Shown in pieces: positions 1-7,765 of a DNA stretch of 64,000 nt; the stretch's first letter is position 1, and each line of letters opens with the position of its first letter. Position numbers and translations under genes: made by a program. Under the pieces are notes generated by a model. It made no database searches. It worked only from the letters and a program-made list of their open reading frames with translations, and had not been told where the DNA came from. Source of the DNA: Bacillus sp. F19 (lineage in GTDB: Bacteria; Bacillota; Bacilli; Bacillales; Bacillaceae); assembly GCA_023823795.1 (NCBI GenBank), contig CP085710.1:1824001-1888000 (forward strand), written 5' to 3'.

Positions 1-165
1 TCAGACGATCAAAAATTTTTAGTGGAGCTTTTGCTTAAACAGCAATATGCACTGGAACTGATCAGCAGCGAAATTTACGAAATCGAGAGCGGCACCAAAC
101 AAACAGATAACGCAACGTATCAGAAGCTTGTAAGCTTGTATGACCGAATCAGATTTGAACTATAG
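1..165 (+). CDS. abbA: AbbA-like antirepressor of AbrB (3' end only)
   Basis: The window opens inside a reading frame that gives 54 residues ending in YDRIRFEL before a TAG stop. The tail (EIESGTK, then TYQKLVSLYDRIRF) resembles my recollection of B. subtilis AbbA, a roughly 65-residue protein that binds and inactivates the transition-state regulator AbrB. Position supports this: in B. subtilis abbA lies just upstream of ykuL, as here. Only about ten N-terminal residues should be missing. The gene is followed by its own intrinsic terminator. Identity rests on recalled similarity plus synteny, not on an alignment. Confidence 0.72.
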   Translation, partial: SDDQKFLVELLLKQQYALELISSEIYEIESGTKQTDNATYQKLVSLYDRIRFEL

Positions 166-179
166 AGATACATATGTTT

Positions 180-207
180 GATACTCTGCGTTAGAGTATC
201 TTTTTTT
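180..207 (+). terminator. Intrinsic terminator after abbA
   Basis: Perfect 8-bp stem GATACTCT/AGAGTATC with a 5-nt loop, followed by seven T residues. It lies 15 bases after the abbA stop. Confidence 0.88.
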
Positions 208-285
208 GTGATCTAGTTTAGAATGTATGCGCTTTCGCTGGAGTGGAATCTTTTGTCGGTCACTATTATGCGGAGTTAATTTTAA

Positions 286-560
286 AAGTCTTGGAATTCA
301 ATTCGAAAGTCCTGGAATTCAATTCGAAAGTCTTGGAATTAAATCTGAAAGTCTTGGAATTCAATTCGGAAGTCTTGGAATTCAATTCGAAAGTCTTGGA
401 ATTCAATTCGAAAGTCTTGGAATTCAATTCGAAAGTCTTGGAATTCAATTCGAAAGTCTTGGAATTAAATCTGAAAGTCTTGGAATTCATCACGAAAGTC
501 CTGAAATAAATTTCTGAAAGGCATAGGATTGAACATGAAAGTATCCGAATTAATTGAAAC
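286..560. repeat. 21-bp tandem repeat array (11 good plus about 2 decayed units)
   Basis: Units start at 286, 307, 328 and every 21 bases to 496; two degenerate units continue to about 560. The consensus is AAGTCTTGGAATTCAATTCGA. Variants carry AAATCTG in place of CAATTCG, or CCTGG in place of CTTGG. Each typical unit contains the short dyad GAATTcAATTC. Because 21 is a multiple of three and the units lack stops, several frames on both strands stay open; I do not regard these as genes. The array sits between abbA and darB, a region of over 500 bp otherwise empty apart from the abbA terminator. A second array of the same family lies at 24283-24387, and both are followed downstream by the motif CAGTCGGTTCCGC. 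Confidence 0.93.
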
Positions 561-698
561 CACTTACTGACTGCCGGAGTAAGCAGTCGGTTCCGCATTT
601 CTTGTATCCTTTGTGGTAAAATAAAAAAGAGATGTTTCAAAAAAGACATGAAGGGGTATTATTGTTCGGTCTGAACTTTTTTAGAGAGGAAGAACAAA

Positions 699-1145
699 TT
701 GATTAGTCTACATACAACCAAATTATTAAATGATTCAACAATAGAAGAGTATATGATACCAGTTGATAAAGTTGCACATGTGCAAGTGGGGAATAACCTT
801 GAGCACGCACTGCTGGTTCTGACAAAAACGGGATATACAGCGGTACCTGTGCTTGATCCTTTTTTCAGGCTTCACGGGCTGCTCGGCACAAATATGATGA
901 TGGATGCGATACTTGGCCTCCAGAGAATCGAATTTGAAAAGCTTGAAGAGATGAAAGTCGAAGAAGCGATGAATTCTGAAATTCCGCGTCTATTAATGAA
1001 TGATCCTCTGTCAAAAGGATTAGATTTAGTCATCGACCATTCTTTTGTCTGCGTAGTGAACGCGGAAGGTGTGTTTGAAGGGATTTTGACAAGACGCGCC
1101 ATTTTAAAAGAACTGAAAAAACAAATGAAAATGAAAGACAGATAA
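699..1145 (+). CDS. darB: CBS-domain c-di-AMP sensor DarB (YkuL/CbpB)
   Basis: A 148-residue protein made almost entirely of two CBS domains (about residues 15-65 and 85-140). Known of the family: DarB binds cyclic di-AMP; in its apo form it binds and activates Rel (stringent response) and pyruvate carboxylase, coupling potassium and c-di-AMP status to metabolism. The N-terminal stretch ADKVAHVQVGNNLEHALLVL-type pattern (here VDKVAHVQVGNNLEHALLVL) matches the Bacillus protein closely as I remember it. The start is TTG at 699 with the strong ribosome binding site AGAGAGGAAG eight bases upstream. Synteny abbA-darB-ccpC is as in B. subtilis, except that MFS, VOC and TSUP genes have been inserted before ccpC. 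The potassium channel subunit gene ktrC, another c-di-AMP-linked function, is in the same window. Confidence 0.93.
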   Translation: MISLHTTKLLNDSTIEEYMIPVDKVAHVQVGNNLEHALLVLTKTGYTAVPVLDPFFRLHGLLGTNMMMDAILGLQRIEFEKLEEMKVEEAMNSEIPRLLMNDPLSKGLDLVIDHSFVCVVNAEGVFEGILTRRAILKELKKQMKMKDR

Positions 1146-1217
1146 CAGATGACGCTTTAGAGAAGGAGAGCATGCCTCCTTCTTTTGTTTTTGCTGTCCC
1201 CGAGGGAGGGAAATCAT

Positions 1218-2732
1218 ATGACACAGGCAGTACTTGAAAAAGAACAAATCAAAAAGCAATCATCCAACATGAAGCGTCCCTTCGTTCTTGCGGCTGTCAT
1301 GCTTGCTATGTTTATGGCAGCAATTGAGGCGACAATTGTATCCACCGCCATGCCTGCGATTGTAGGCGAGCTTGGAGGCTTCTCTCTATACAGCTGGATT
1401 TTTTCTTCTTATTTGCTGATGAATGCCGTGACGGTTTTAATTTACGGAAAGCTTTCTGATTTATTCGGGCGAAAGCCAGTATTGATATTTGGAATTTCCG
1501 TTTTTTTAGTTGGCTCCATTTTTTGCGGATTGGTGAATTCGATGGAATGGCTGATTGCAGCGAGATTTGTCCAGGGATTTGGTGCAGGAGCTGTCATGCC
1601 GGTAGCGTCAACGATTGTAGGGGATATTTATTCAAAGGAAGAGCGGGCTAAGATACAGGGGTATTTATCCAGCGTTTGGGGAATCTCAGCAATCATGGGA
1701 CCGGCAATAGGAGGATTGCTCGTTCAATTTGTCAGCTGGCGATTTGTGTTTTGGATTAACATTCCGCTTGGGCTATTGGCGATAGCTGGACTGGTGCTGT
1801 ATCTCCATGAAGATGTGGAGCGGAAAAAGCATTCGATTGACTACAAAGGCGCTTTCCTCTTATTTGCGTCTATAAGTACAGCAATGGTCGTTCTTGTTGA
1901 AGGCGGTATCAGATGGCCGTGGGTGTCTACTCCAATTCTTTTTCTGACTGCTGCAGCCATTCTTTCTTTTGTCCTATTTATTCGACAAGAAAACCGTGTA
2001 AAAGAGCCTATGATGCCTTTTGAAATTTGGAGAGAGAAAAGCATCTTTATAGCGAATATGACATCGCTGACTACCGGTGTCATGCTGATTGGCATTTCTT
2101 CCTTTTTACCTGCATTTGTCCAGGCAGTAATGGGTCAAACGCCTATAGTCGCAGGTTTTACACTGACAGCAATGTCGATTGGATGGCCGATTGCAGCCAC
2201 CGTATCGGGCAATCTGCTATTGAAAATTGGTTTTCGGACAACCTCTGTTATTGGGGGAATCGCACTGATTGCAGGAAGTCTTGTTTTTTTAAATTTAAGC
2301 GCTGATGACGGCCCATTGTGGGCAGCCCTAGGGTCGTTTATTGTCGGGATTGGCATGGGAATGACGACGACAGCATTTATTGTCTCCATTCAAAGCACAG
2401 TCAGCTGGGAGCAAAGAGGATCAGCGACAGCTGCAAATATGTTTATGAGAACGCTTGGCAATACAATTGGAGCTGCCCTTTTAGGAGGGATTCTAAATAC
2501 AAGGTTACAATCCTATTTTAACAAACAGGGAATCAATGAATCGGTCAATTTGGATTCCGTGAATCAGCTGTTAAGCTCTAAATCTGCATCCATGCTTTCA
2601 AACGAGGCTATTCAGGCGTTAAAAGCCGGTTTGACGCAATCTCTTCACAGTGTTTACATGGTTGTTTTTGCGTTTGCAATCATCAGTTTTCTGCTGGTTT
2701 TAATGTTGCCTAAAGAAAGAAAAAAAGCGTAG
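1218..2732 (+). CDS. DHA2-type MFS multidrug exporter (14 TM)
   Basis: A 504-residue membrane protein of the EmrB/QacA-like DHA2 family, which exchanges protons for drugs or toxic compounds. Visible signatures are the loop 2-3 motif GKLSDLFGRKP (motif A), the antiporter motif GISAIMGPAIGGLL (motif C) in TM5, and about 14 hydrophobic segments. ATG at 1218 is chosen because GAGGGAGGG ends 7 bases upstream; an in-frame TTG-type start at 1185 would lie ahead of this site and lacks one. Substrate cannot be inferred; YusP/Mdr-like proteins are the nearest type I can name. It is a single-gene unit: darB precedes it by 72 bases and the terminator overlaps its stop codon. It is absent from this position in B. 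subtilis. Confidence 0.88.
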   Translation: MTQAVLEKEQIKKQSSNMKRPFVLAAVMLAMFMAAIEATIVSTAMPAIVGELGGFSLYSWIFSSYLLMNAVTVLIYGKLSDLFGRKPVLIFGISVFLVGSIFCGLVNSMEWLIAARFVQGFGAGAVMPVASTIVGDIYSKEERAKIQGYLSSVWGISAIMGPAIGGLLVQFVSWRFVFWINIPLGLLAIAGLVLYLHEDVERKKHSIDYKGAFLLFASISTAMVVLVEGGIRWPWVSTPILFLTAAAILSFVLFIRQENRVKEPMMPFEIWREKSIFIANMTSLTTGVMLIGISSFLPAFVQAVMGQTPIVAGFTLTAMSIGWPIAATVSGNLLLKIGFRTTSVIGGIALIAGSLVFLNLSADDGPLWAALGSFIVGIGMGMTTTAFIVSIQSTVSWEQRGSATAANMFMRTLGNTIGAALLGGILNTRLQSYFNKQGINESVNLDSVNQLLSSKSASMLSNEAIQALKAGLTQSLHSVYMVVFAFAIISFLLVLMLPKERKKA

Positions 2733-2757
2733 GAGGGGAAACCTCTTATGCTTTTTT
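2727..2757 (+). terminator. Terminator overlapping the MFS stop codon
   Basis: Stem GCGTAGGAGG/CCTCTTATGC (8 Watson-Crick pairs plus G-U type pairs), loop GGAAA, then TTTTTT. The TAG stop codon at 2730-2732 lies in the 5' arm. Confidence 0.75.
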
Positions 2758-2818
2758 ATATTGGGCTTCAAGTTAGGTGCCACCCTCAAGAGGTCTAATC
2801 TGTCCGCACCGCTTCTCT

Positions 2819-3205
2819 CTATTGTCCAGCTCCGCTTTTCTGTATTTGAAGCAGCTCTATTCTATTGCCAAAAGGATCAAAAAAAGAAAACCGCAAAATT
2901 CCGGGAATCTCTGTTTCTTCTTGAATCTTGATTTTATATTTTTCGAGCAAGCATCTTGAAGCTTCCAGATCTTCTACCTGAAAGGCAGGATGACGTTTAC
3001 CCTTTGCCCCTTCCATTTCCTCAAGTCCAATATGAAGCTCTGCGTTTCCGGCTTTGCACCAGAACCCTCCATTTTTTAAAAGAGAATTGGGTTTATTTAT
3101 TTCTTGGAAACCCAATTTTTCCAAGTAAAATTCACGCGCTTTTTCTTCTTTTTCAAATGGTGCACACAGCTGGATATGATGCAGCTTTACGATCGATAAA
3201 CTCAT
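2819..3205 (-). CDS. VOC (glyoxalase/dioxygenase fold) family protein
   Basis: A 128-residue single-domain vicinal-oxygen-chelate protein. It begins with KLHHIQLCAPFEKEEKAREFY (beta-alpha-beta half, candidate metal His near residue 9-10). It has a middle ELHIG strand and a second half ending FFDPFGNRIELLQI, a classical VOC C-terminal signature with the metal Glu. Substrate unknown; it may be a metal-dependent lyase, dioxygenase or binding protein. The start codon abuts the stop of the TSUP gene (3206) and its ribosome binding site AGGAGGG lies inside the end of that gene, so the two are translationally coupled. The last seven residues (QKSGAGQ) are encoded by TCCAGCTCCGC-like DNA resembling the end of the dispersed intergenic repeat found at 17.8 and 42.4 kb, so the tail may be repeat-derived. 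Confidence 0.8.
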   Translation of the reverse strand: MSLSIVKLHHIQLCAPFEKEEKAREFYLEKLGFQEINKPNSLLKNGGFWCKAGNAELHIGLEEMEGAKGKRHPAFQVEDLEASRCLLEKYKIKIQEETEIPGILRFSFFDPFGNRIELLQIQKSGAGQ

Positions 3206-3949
3206 TCACTTTCCCTCCTGAAAAATAAGATTATAAAATAACTGGATGATGATCAGAACGGTAATCAGCCGTATCAGCCAAGATGCGTGGGAAAAACTGA
3301 GCTTACTCGCAAATCTCACCGCAAACTGTGCTCCAATAATGCTTCCGGCCGCCAGACTTAGGGCGATCGTCCAGTTCATGATTCCGGCCATTGCAAATGT
3401 GGCAAATGCGCCAGAACAGCTTAAAAACGTTTGAAATCTCGTAAACGCAACGGATTTAATATACGAAAAACCCTGATGAAGGAATGTGTACATCAGAAGA
3501 GTGCCCTGACCTGGTCCGAACATGCCGTCATAAGCGCCAATCCCAAAGACAAGAGGATAGAGTCTTTTTTTAATTTTGCTCTCCCCGGAGTTTTGCTCCT
3601 TGGGCTTTCTCAAAAAATTTAATCCCAATGCGAAGATCAGCAGAAAAAGAGCGATGTACGTCATCGTGTTCTCACTGATTCTGCTCGTGAAATAAGCTCC
3701 GGCAATTCCTCCTGATATCGTAAAAGGGGCTGTATACAAAATTTCTTTAAACTGAATTTCCCGTTTCTTCAGCAGCACATAAAAGCTTGAAAAGGAGCTT
3801 AAAGTATTGGCAAATTTATTAGATGAGATGATTGTATGAACAGGCAAGCCGTAAAGCAGCATGAGCGGCATATTGATCATGCCTCCGCTGCCCGCAAGAG
3901 TTCCAATAAATGTCGCTGCAATTCCAATGAAAAAAATCGGCCATTCCAT
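3206..3949 (-). CDS. TSUP (TauE/SafE) family membrane transporter
   Basis: A 247-residue polytopic protein with about 7-8 hydrophobic helices. It has the glycine-rich opening GTLAGSGGMINMPLMLLYG and a second-half repeat YDGMFGPGQGTLLMYTF, both hallmarks of the TauE/SafE family, whose members export sulfite, sulfoacetate or other small anions. The specific substrate is not predictable. It is transcribed divergently from ccpC; the 121-bp gap holds the ccpC promoter and candidate operator. The downstream VOC gene starts directly after its stop codon, suggesting a joint function or at least co-expression. Confidence 0.85.
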   Translation of the reverse strand: MEWPIFFIGIAATFIGTLAGSGGMINMPLMLLYGLPVHTIISSNKFANTLSSFSSFYVLLKKREIQFKEILYTAPFTISGGIAGAYFTSRISENTMTYIALFLLIFALGLNFLRKPKEQNSGESKIKKRLYPLVFGIGAYDGMFGPGQGTLLMYTFLHQGFSYIKSVAFTRFQTFLSCSGAFATFAMAGIMNWTIALSLAAGSIIGAQFAVRFASKLSFSHASWLIRLITVLIIIQLFYNLIFQEGK

Positions 3950-4041
3950 GTTGTCATCACATCCTGTTTAAAAATATTTCTCTATAATTAGTATATTCTT
4001 CCTTTAATGATTATGAAATGTTGAAAAAATTAGCTTATAAT

Positions 4042-4056
4042 ATAAGAAAAACTTAT
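4042..4056 (+). promoter_or_regulatory. Candidate CcpC operator (ATAA-N7-TTAT) at ccpC
   Basis: ATAAGAAAAACTTAT matches exactly the dyad half-sites ATAA-N7-TTAT recognised by CcpC at citZ and citB in B. subtilis. It lies immediately after a TATAAT -10 element (4036-4041) and just before the ccpC ribosome binding site. This position suits negative autoregulation by blocking transcription. The -35 region (ATGAAA, 4013-4018) is weak. Confidence 0.6.
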
Positions 4057-4070
4057 CAAGGAGAATATAG

Positions 4071-4949
4071 ATGCAATTAACAGAATTAAGAATGCTCGTT
4101 GTACTGTCTGAGGAAATGAATATGCGAAAAGCATCTGAACGGCTGTTTGTATCCCAGCCTGCCTTGTCTCAAAGACTGCAGTCGATTGAGAAATCATGGG
4201 GGTTTCAGATTTTCATCCGCTCTCAAAAAGGTCTCACTCTCACTCCTTCAGGAGAAAAAATAGTGGCCTTTGCAAAAGAAGTAACAAAAAAAGAAGAGAA
4301 ACTGAGAGAAGAAATATCAGAGCTTGAAGGAGAGGTTCATGGAACGCTCAAGATAGCTGTTGCGTCAATTATTGGACAGCACTGGCTTCCTAACATCTTA
4401 AAGCAATATGTCAGTAAATACCCGCATGCAAAAATATCGCTCATAACAGGCTGGAGCAGTGAAATTTTAAAAAGCATGTACGAGGACCATGTTCACATCG
4501 GAATCATCAGGGGAAATCCTGAGTGGAAAGGCGTCAAACAGCATTTACTGACAGATACTCTGTATTTAGTAGATACTGAAATTCAGAAGGTTGAGGACCT
4601 TATTGAAACAGAAAGACCTTTTATTCAATTTAAAAGCGATTCTTCTTACTATCAGGAAATTCAGGATTGGTGGCACAAACATTTTCAAAGCAGTCCAAAG
4701 CGCACCATTGTTGTGGATCAAATCGAAACGTGCAAACAAATGGCCTACAATGGCATTGGCTACGCCATTCTGCCATCCGTCACACTGCTAGATGATGAAC
4801 GGGATATTTATAAAATACCGCTGCTGAATGAACAAGGCGAGCCAATTGTCAGGGATACATGGCTGCTTGGATTTGAATCCTCTTTTAAGTTAAAACAGGT
4901 TCAGGCATTTCTTGATGTTTTAAAAGAGAATAATAAAGCAATTCATTAA
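4071..4949 (+). CDS. ccpC: LysR-type citrate-responsive regulator CcpC
   Basis: A 292-residue LysR family regulator, the same length as B. subtilis CcpC (about 293). The N-terminal winged helix contains ASERLFVSQPALSQRLQ, and is followed by a coiled linker (TKKEEKLREEISELEGE) and a periplasmic-binding-protein-like effector domain with ASIIGQHWLPNILKQYVSKYP and DQIETCKQMAYNGIGYAILPS. Known role: CcpC represses citrate synthase (citZ) and aconitase (citB) when citrate is low. Synteny with darB upstream and ykuN downstream matches B. subtilis. The ATG at 4071 follows AAGGAG. A CcpC-like operator precedes the gene. Confidence 0.93.
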   Translation: MQLTELRMLVVLSEEMNMRKASERLFVSQPALSQRLQSIEKSWGFQIFIRSQKGLTLTPSGEKIVAFAKEVTKKEEKLREEISELEGEVHGTLKIAVASIIGQHWLPNILKQYVSKYPHAKISLITGWSSEILKSMYEDHVHIGIIRGNPEWKGVKQHLLTDTLYLVDTEIQKVEDLIETERPFIQFKSDSSYYQEIQDWWHKHFQSSPKRTIVVDQIETCKQMAYNGIGYAILPSVTLLDDERDIYKIPLLNEQGEPIVRDTWLLGFESSFKLKQVQAFLDVLKENNKAIH

Positions 4950-4980
4950 GCAGCTTGCATCTGAAGTTGCTTTTCTTTTT
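4948..4980 (+). terminator. Terminator of ccpC overlapping its stop
   Basis: Stem AAGCAGCTT/AAGTTGCTT (one G-U), 7-nt loop, then a T-rich tail TTTTCTTTTT. Confidence 0.8.
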
Positions 4981-4991
4981 GCAAATCACCA

Positions 4992-5048
4992 TTGACGATG
5001 AGAATCAATATCATTTATAGTGGGTTATGAAAATGAAAATCATTATCA
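4992..5048 (+). promoter_or_regulatory. ykuNOP promoter with two Fur boxes
   Basis: A -35 element TTGACG (4992-4997) is followed after 17 bases by a weak -10 (TTATAG). TGAGAATCAATATCA (4999-5013) fills the spacer and differs from the Bacillus 7-1-7 Fur box TGATAATNATTATCA at two positions. A second box TGAAAATCATTATCA (5034-5048) has one mismatch and covers the early transcribed region. Two boxes over one promoter predict tight iron repression, matching the known Fur control of ykuNOP in B. subtilis. Confidence 0.85.
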
Positions 5049-5066
5049 ATTAAAGAGGTGGCTCTT

Positions 5067-5543
5067 TTGAAAAAAACTCTTATTATATATGCGAGTATGT
5101 CAGGAAACACAGAAGATATTGCTAAACTGATCGGAAAAAGACTGCAAGAAGACGAGATGGATGTTACATACGAAGAAATGGATGTTTGTGATAGCGAAAG
5201 TATCAAGGAATACGATTATATACTTGCAGGATCTTATACATGGGGGGATGGAGATCTTCCTTATGAAGCAGAGGACTTTTACGAAGAACTCTCTGACGCT
5301 GATTTTACAGGCAAAAAAATCGGGTGCTTTGGTTCGGGGGATCACGCATATCCGAAGTTTTGCGAGGCGGTCGACCTCTTACATGGAAGATTTACAGAAA
5401 CAGGGGCGGATGTTTTTACAGACTTGCTGAAGATAGAGGGTTCCCCTGAAACGGATGAGGACATTTCTGAATGCATCAGGTTTGCTGAAGCCTTTTCTAA
5501 ATGGTGTGCAAAAAGCGGGAGGGTGGCATTGAATGTTACATAG
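5067..5543 (+). CDS. ykuN: Short-chain flavodoxin YkuN
   Basis: A 158-residue FMN flavodoxin. The phosphate-binding loop is ASMSGNTEDIA near the N terminus, the flavin-flanking loops are SYTWGDGDLPYEAEDFYEEL and FGSGDHAYPKFCEAVD, and the total length is usual for a short-chain flavodoxin. Known role in Bacillus: an electron carrier that replaces ferredoxin under iron starvation, for example to P450 BioI and fatty acid desaturase. TTG at 5067 is preferred because GAGGTGG ends five bases upstream; an alternative GTG at 5058 would lie within that site. It is first in the Fur-controlled ykuNOP operon and overlaps ykuO by 11 bases. Confidence 0.92.
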   Translation: MKKTLIIYASMSGNTEDIAKLIGKRLQEDEMDVTYEEMDVCDSESIKEYDYILAGSYTWGDGDLPYEAEDFYEELSDADFTGKKIGCFGSGDHAYPKFCEAVDLLHGRFTETGADVFTDLLKIEGSPETDEDISECIRFAEAFSKWCAKSGRVALNVT

Positions 5544-6429
5544 AGGTGCAACTGCAGTCGAAAAAGTAGCGGGAAGCGGATATTTTGTTTCAATAAAAAA
5601 TGAAGGGCTTTATTTTTTTGACGGCCATGAGCACTGGGAAAAGCTTCTGAGAATTGATAAGAAAATCCGCTGCTTAAAATTGCTTGGTTCATATTTGTTC
5701 GGAGTCGGTGAAGAAGGCTTTATTTTTCGATTAAATACATTGGATTTCACGAGCACTGAAGCATACCTGCCCACAACAGCAGCCATTTGGTCGATTGCAG
5801 GTGATGATCACGGAACTGTTATTATTCACGGAAAACATACGATTTATCAATCAAATGACAGCGGGAGGTCTTGGAAGGGCATCAAGCCGTTTAAGCACTT
5901 TACGTCAAAGCCTGTTATCAGATCTCTCTATCTTCACGAAAATCAGCTTTTTATCGGCACACAGATTCATGCAGCGCACGGGGGTTTGTGGAAATATGAT
6001 TGTAATCTCGGCTCCTTTACAAGAATTAAAAAGGAGGTTTATTCCATGATTTCTTCAATAGCTGTTGATAAAAATAGAAACCTTCTTATCTGCAGAGGCT
6101 CTGCAAAAGGCCAAGCAGGAAGTATTGAAATGGCAAACTTAAATAATGGGAATAAACTTAACTGGGTCAGCTGTCAAAATATTTACAGCGAGGAAGCCTT
6201 TTTGGATGTTTTTTGTGATGAAACGATCACGTACGCCGCGTCAAGCCAGGATAAGTATGGCTTTTCCAGAATATATGCATTAAATGAAGATACCATGGCT
6301 CTTTTTCCTGCAGAAACATTAAAAGGACATGCGTTCAGGGTTGCAGGAAGCGGACGTTCTTTTTTTGCAGCAGGACTCCATGAAAGCAAAAAGGGTGACT
6401 TGTACGGTTATTCAGCAGTGGTTCATTAA
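5533..6429 (+). CDS. ykuO: YkuO, beta-propeller-like protein of unknown function
   Basis: A 298-residue cytosolic protein lying between the two flavodoxin genes, as ykuO does in B. subtilis. It has no signal peptide. Repeated beta-strand-rich blocks are visible, and one Asp-box/BNR motif (QSNDSGRSWKGI, about residues 106-117) suggests a sialidase-like or photosynthesis-stability-factor-like beta-propeller. The start is ATG at 5533 with GGGAGGGTGG upstream inside ykuN, so translation is probably coupled. Its position in an iron-limitation operon suggests help in flavodoxin-dependent metabolism, but no activity can be assigned. Confidence 0.85.
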   Translation: MLHRGATAVEKVAGSGYFVSIKNEGLYFFDGHEHWEKLLRIDKKIRCLKLLGSYLFGVGEEGFIFRLNTLDFTSTEAYLPTTAAIWSIAGDDHGTVIIHGKHTIYQSNDSGRSWKGIKPFKHFTSKPVIRSLYLHENQLFIGTQIHAAHGGLWKYDCNLGSFTRIKKEVYSMISSIAVDKNRNLLICRGSAKGQAGSIEMANLNNGNKLNWVSCQNIYSEEAFLDVFCDETITYAASSQDKYGFSRIYALNEDTMALFPAETLKGHAFRVAGSGRSFFAAGLHESKKGDLYGYSAVVH

Positions 6430-6446
6430 GAAAGGGGATTGAATAA

Positions 6447-6905
6447 ATGGGGAAAACAGCAATTATTTATGCAAGCATGTCAGGGAATACGGAAGCCATT
6501 GCCGATTTAATTGAAAAAGGATTAAAAGAAACGGGCGCAGAAGCAGAGAAGTTTGAAGCAATGGATATTGACGGCTCTGCTTTCTCAGAGTACGATCACT
6601 TATTAATTGGTGCTTATACATGGGGAGACGGGGATCTGCCTGATGAAATGCTGGATTTTTATGATGAGATGGACGATTATGATTTTTCGGATAAAACCAT
6701 CGCTTTATTTGGTTCAGGCGATACAGCTTATGATATTTTTTGCGGTGCGGTTGATCTGCTCACTGAAAAAATTCAGCAAAATAACGGCTCTCTTGCAATC
6801 GAAAGCCTAAAAATTGAATGTTTTCCAGGTGATGAACAGGAGGAAGCCTGTATAGAGTTCGGCCGTCAGTTTGCACAATGTGTCCAACTTGCTGTGCGCT
6901 CATAA
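6447..6905 (+). CDS. ykuP: Short-chain flavodoxin YkuP
   Basis: A 152-residue paralogue of YkuN with the FMN phosphate loop IIYASMSGNTEAIADLI, the TYTWGDGDLPDEMLDFYDEM loop and the FGSGDTAYDIFCGAVD loop. It is strongly acidic, as expected for an electron-transfer partner. ATG at 6447 has AAAGGGGATTG upstream and lies 17 bases after ykuO. It is the last gene of the Fur-regulated ykuNOP operon. No strong terminator is visible before the dapH promoter. Confidence 0.92.
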   Translation: MGKTAIIYASMSGNTEAIADLIEKGLKETGAEAEKFEAMDIDGSAFSEYDHLLIGAYTWGDGDLPDEMLDFYDEMDDYDFSDKTIALFGSGDTAYDIFCGAVDLLTEKIQQNNGSLAIESLKIECFPGDEQEEACIEFGRQFAQCVQLAVRS

Positions 6906-6922
6906 TTGTGCAGACAATCGGC

Positions 6923-6951
6923 TTGTCAATAAACACTTCCTTTGATACAGT
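6923..6951 (+). promoter_or_regulatory. Sigma-A-type promoter for dapH
   Basis: TTGTCA (6923-6928), a 17-bp spacer and TACAGT (6946-6951), 33 bases before the dapH ATG. It would separate dapH from the iron-regulated upstream operon. Confidence 0.6.
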
Positions 6952-6983
6952 AATGAAGTACATAGTCTGAAGGAGGAATACAT

Positions 6984-7694
6984 ATGAAAATGATGGATGC
7001 AAATGAGATTATTTCATTTATTCAAAATAGCACGAAATCGACACCTGTAAAAGTTTACGTAAAAGGTGACATTGAAGGTATTGATTTTGGATCTTCTACA
7101 AAAACGTTTTTAAATGGAAACAGCGGGGTTGTTTTTGGTGAATGGGCTGAAATTCAAGAGGCTTTGACAAAAAATGAGGCTAAAATTGAAGACTTTGTTG
7201 TGGAAAACGACCGCCGCAACTCTGCGATTCCCCTGCTTGACTTGAAGGGCATCAAAGCCCGTATTGAGCCAGGCGCGATCATCCGTGATCAAGTGGAAAT
7301 CGGCGATAATGCTGTTATTATGATGGGTGCTTCTATTAATATCGGTTCTGTCATCGGTGAAGGTACAATGATCGACATGAACGTAGTCCTTGGCGGACGC
7401 GCAACCGTCGGAAAAAACTGTCACATTGGCGCAGGTTCTGTACTAGCAGGAGTAATTGAACCGCCTTCAGCTAAACCTGTTGTCATTGAAGATGATGTTG
7501 TAATCGGAGCTAATGCAGTTGTCCTTGAAGGCGTTACGGTCGGAAAAGGAGCAGTTGTTGCTGCTGGTGCGATTGTGATCGATGATGTTGCCCCTTATAC
7601 AGTGGTAGCTGGTACACCTGCACGCAAGATTAAAGAAATCGACGAAAAAACAAAATCAAAAACAGAAATCAAACAAGAATTAAGACAGCTATAA
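6984..7694 (+). CDS. dapH: Tetrahydrodipicolinate N-acetyltransferase DapH (YkuQ)
   Basis: A 236-residue hexapeptide-repeat (left-handed beta-helix) acyltransferase. The N-terminal DapH domain (about residues 1-85) is followed by repeats such as [27 protein letters not shown] and [27 protein letters not shown]. It transfers acetyl from acetyl-CoA to 2,3,4,5-tetrahydrodipicolinate in the acetylase branch of the lysine/meso-diaminopimelate pathway, supplying peptidoglycan. AAGGAGGA lies 5 bases before ATG 6984. It is followed by dapL after a hairpin that lacks a strong T run, so the two genes are probably co-transcribed in part. Confidence 0.97.
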   Translation: MKMMDANEIISFIQNSTKSTPVKVYVKGDIEGIDFGSSTKTFLNGNSGVVFGEWAEIQEALTKNEAKIEDFVVENDRRNSAIPLLDLKGIKARIEPGAIIRDQVEIGDNAVIMMGASINIGSVIGEGTMIDMNVVLGGRATVGKNCHIGAGSVLAGVIEPPSAKPVVIEDDVVIGANAVVLEGVTVGKGAVVAAGAIVIDDVAPYTVVAGTPARKIKEIDEKTKSKTEIKQELRQL

Positions 7695-7712
7695 TACAAT
7701 TTTCTGTTTTTC

Positions 7713-7737
7713 GGCGTGGATGACTTTCATCCACGCC
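7713..7737 (+). terminator. Strong hairpin between dapH and dapL
   Basis: A perfect 10-bp stem GGCGTGGATG/CATCCACGCC with a 5-nt loop. Only TTCTCT follows, so it probably works as a partial terminator or a 3'-end stabiliser between dapH and dapL. Confidence 0.6.
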
Positions 7738-7765
7738 TTCTCTATAGGTATAAGGGGGAAACATT

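Noticed and set aside
286-516. CRISPR array
   Set aside because: Units are contiguous with no unique spacers, and no cas genes are present.
227-649. Long frames on both strands through the 21-bp array (7-residue repeats SLGIQFE or KTFELNS)
   Set aside because: They exist only because 21 is divisible by 3 and the unit lacks stops; no ribosome sites, and three frames are open at once.
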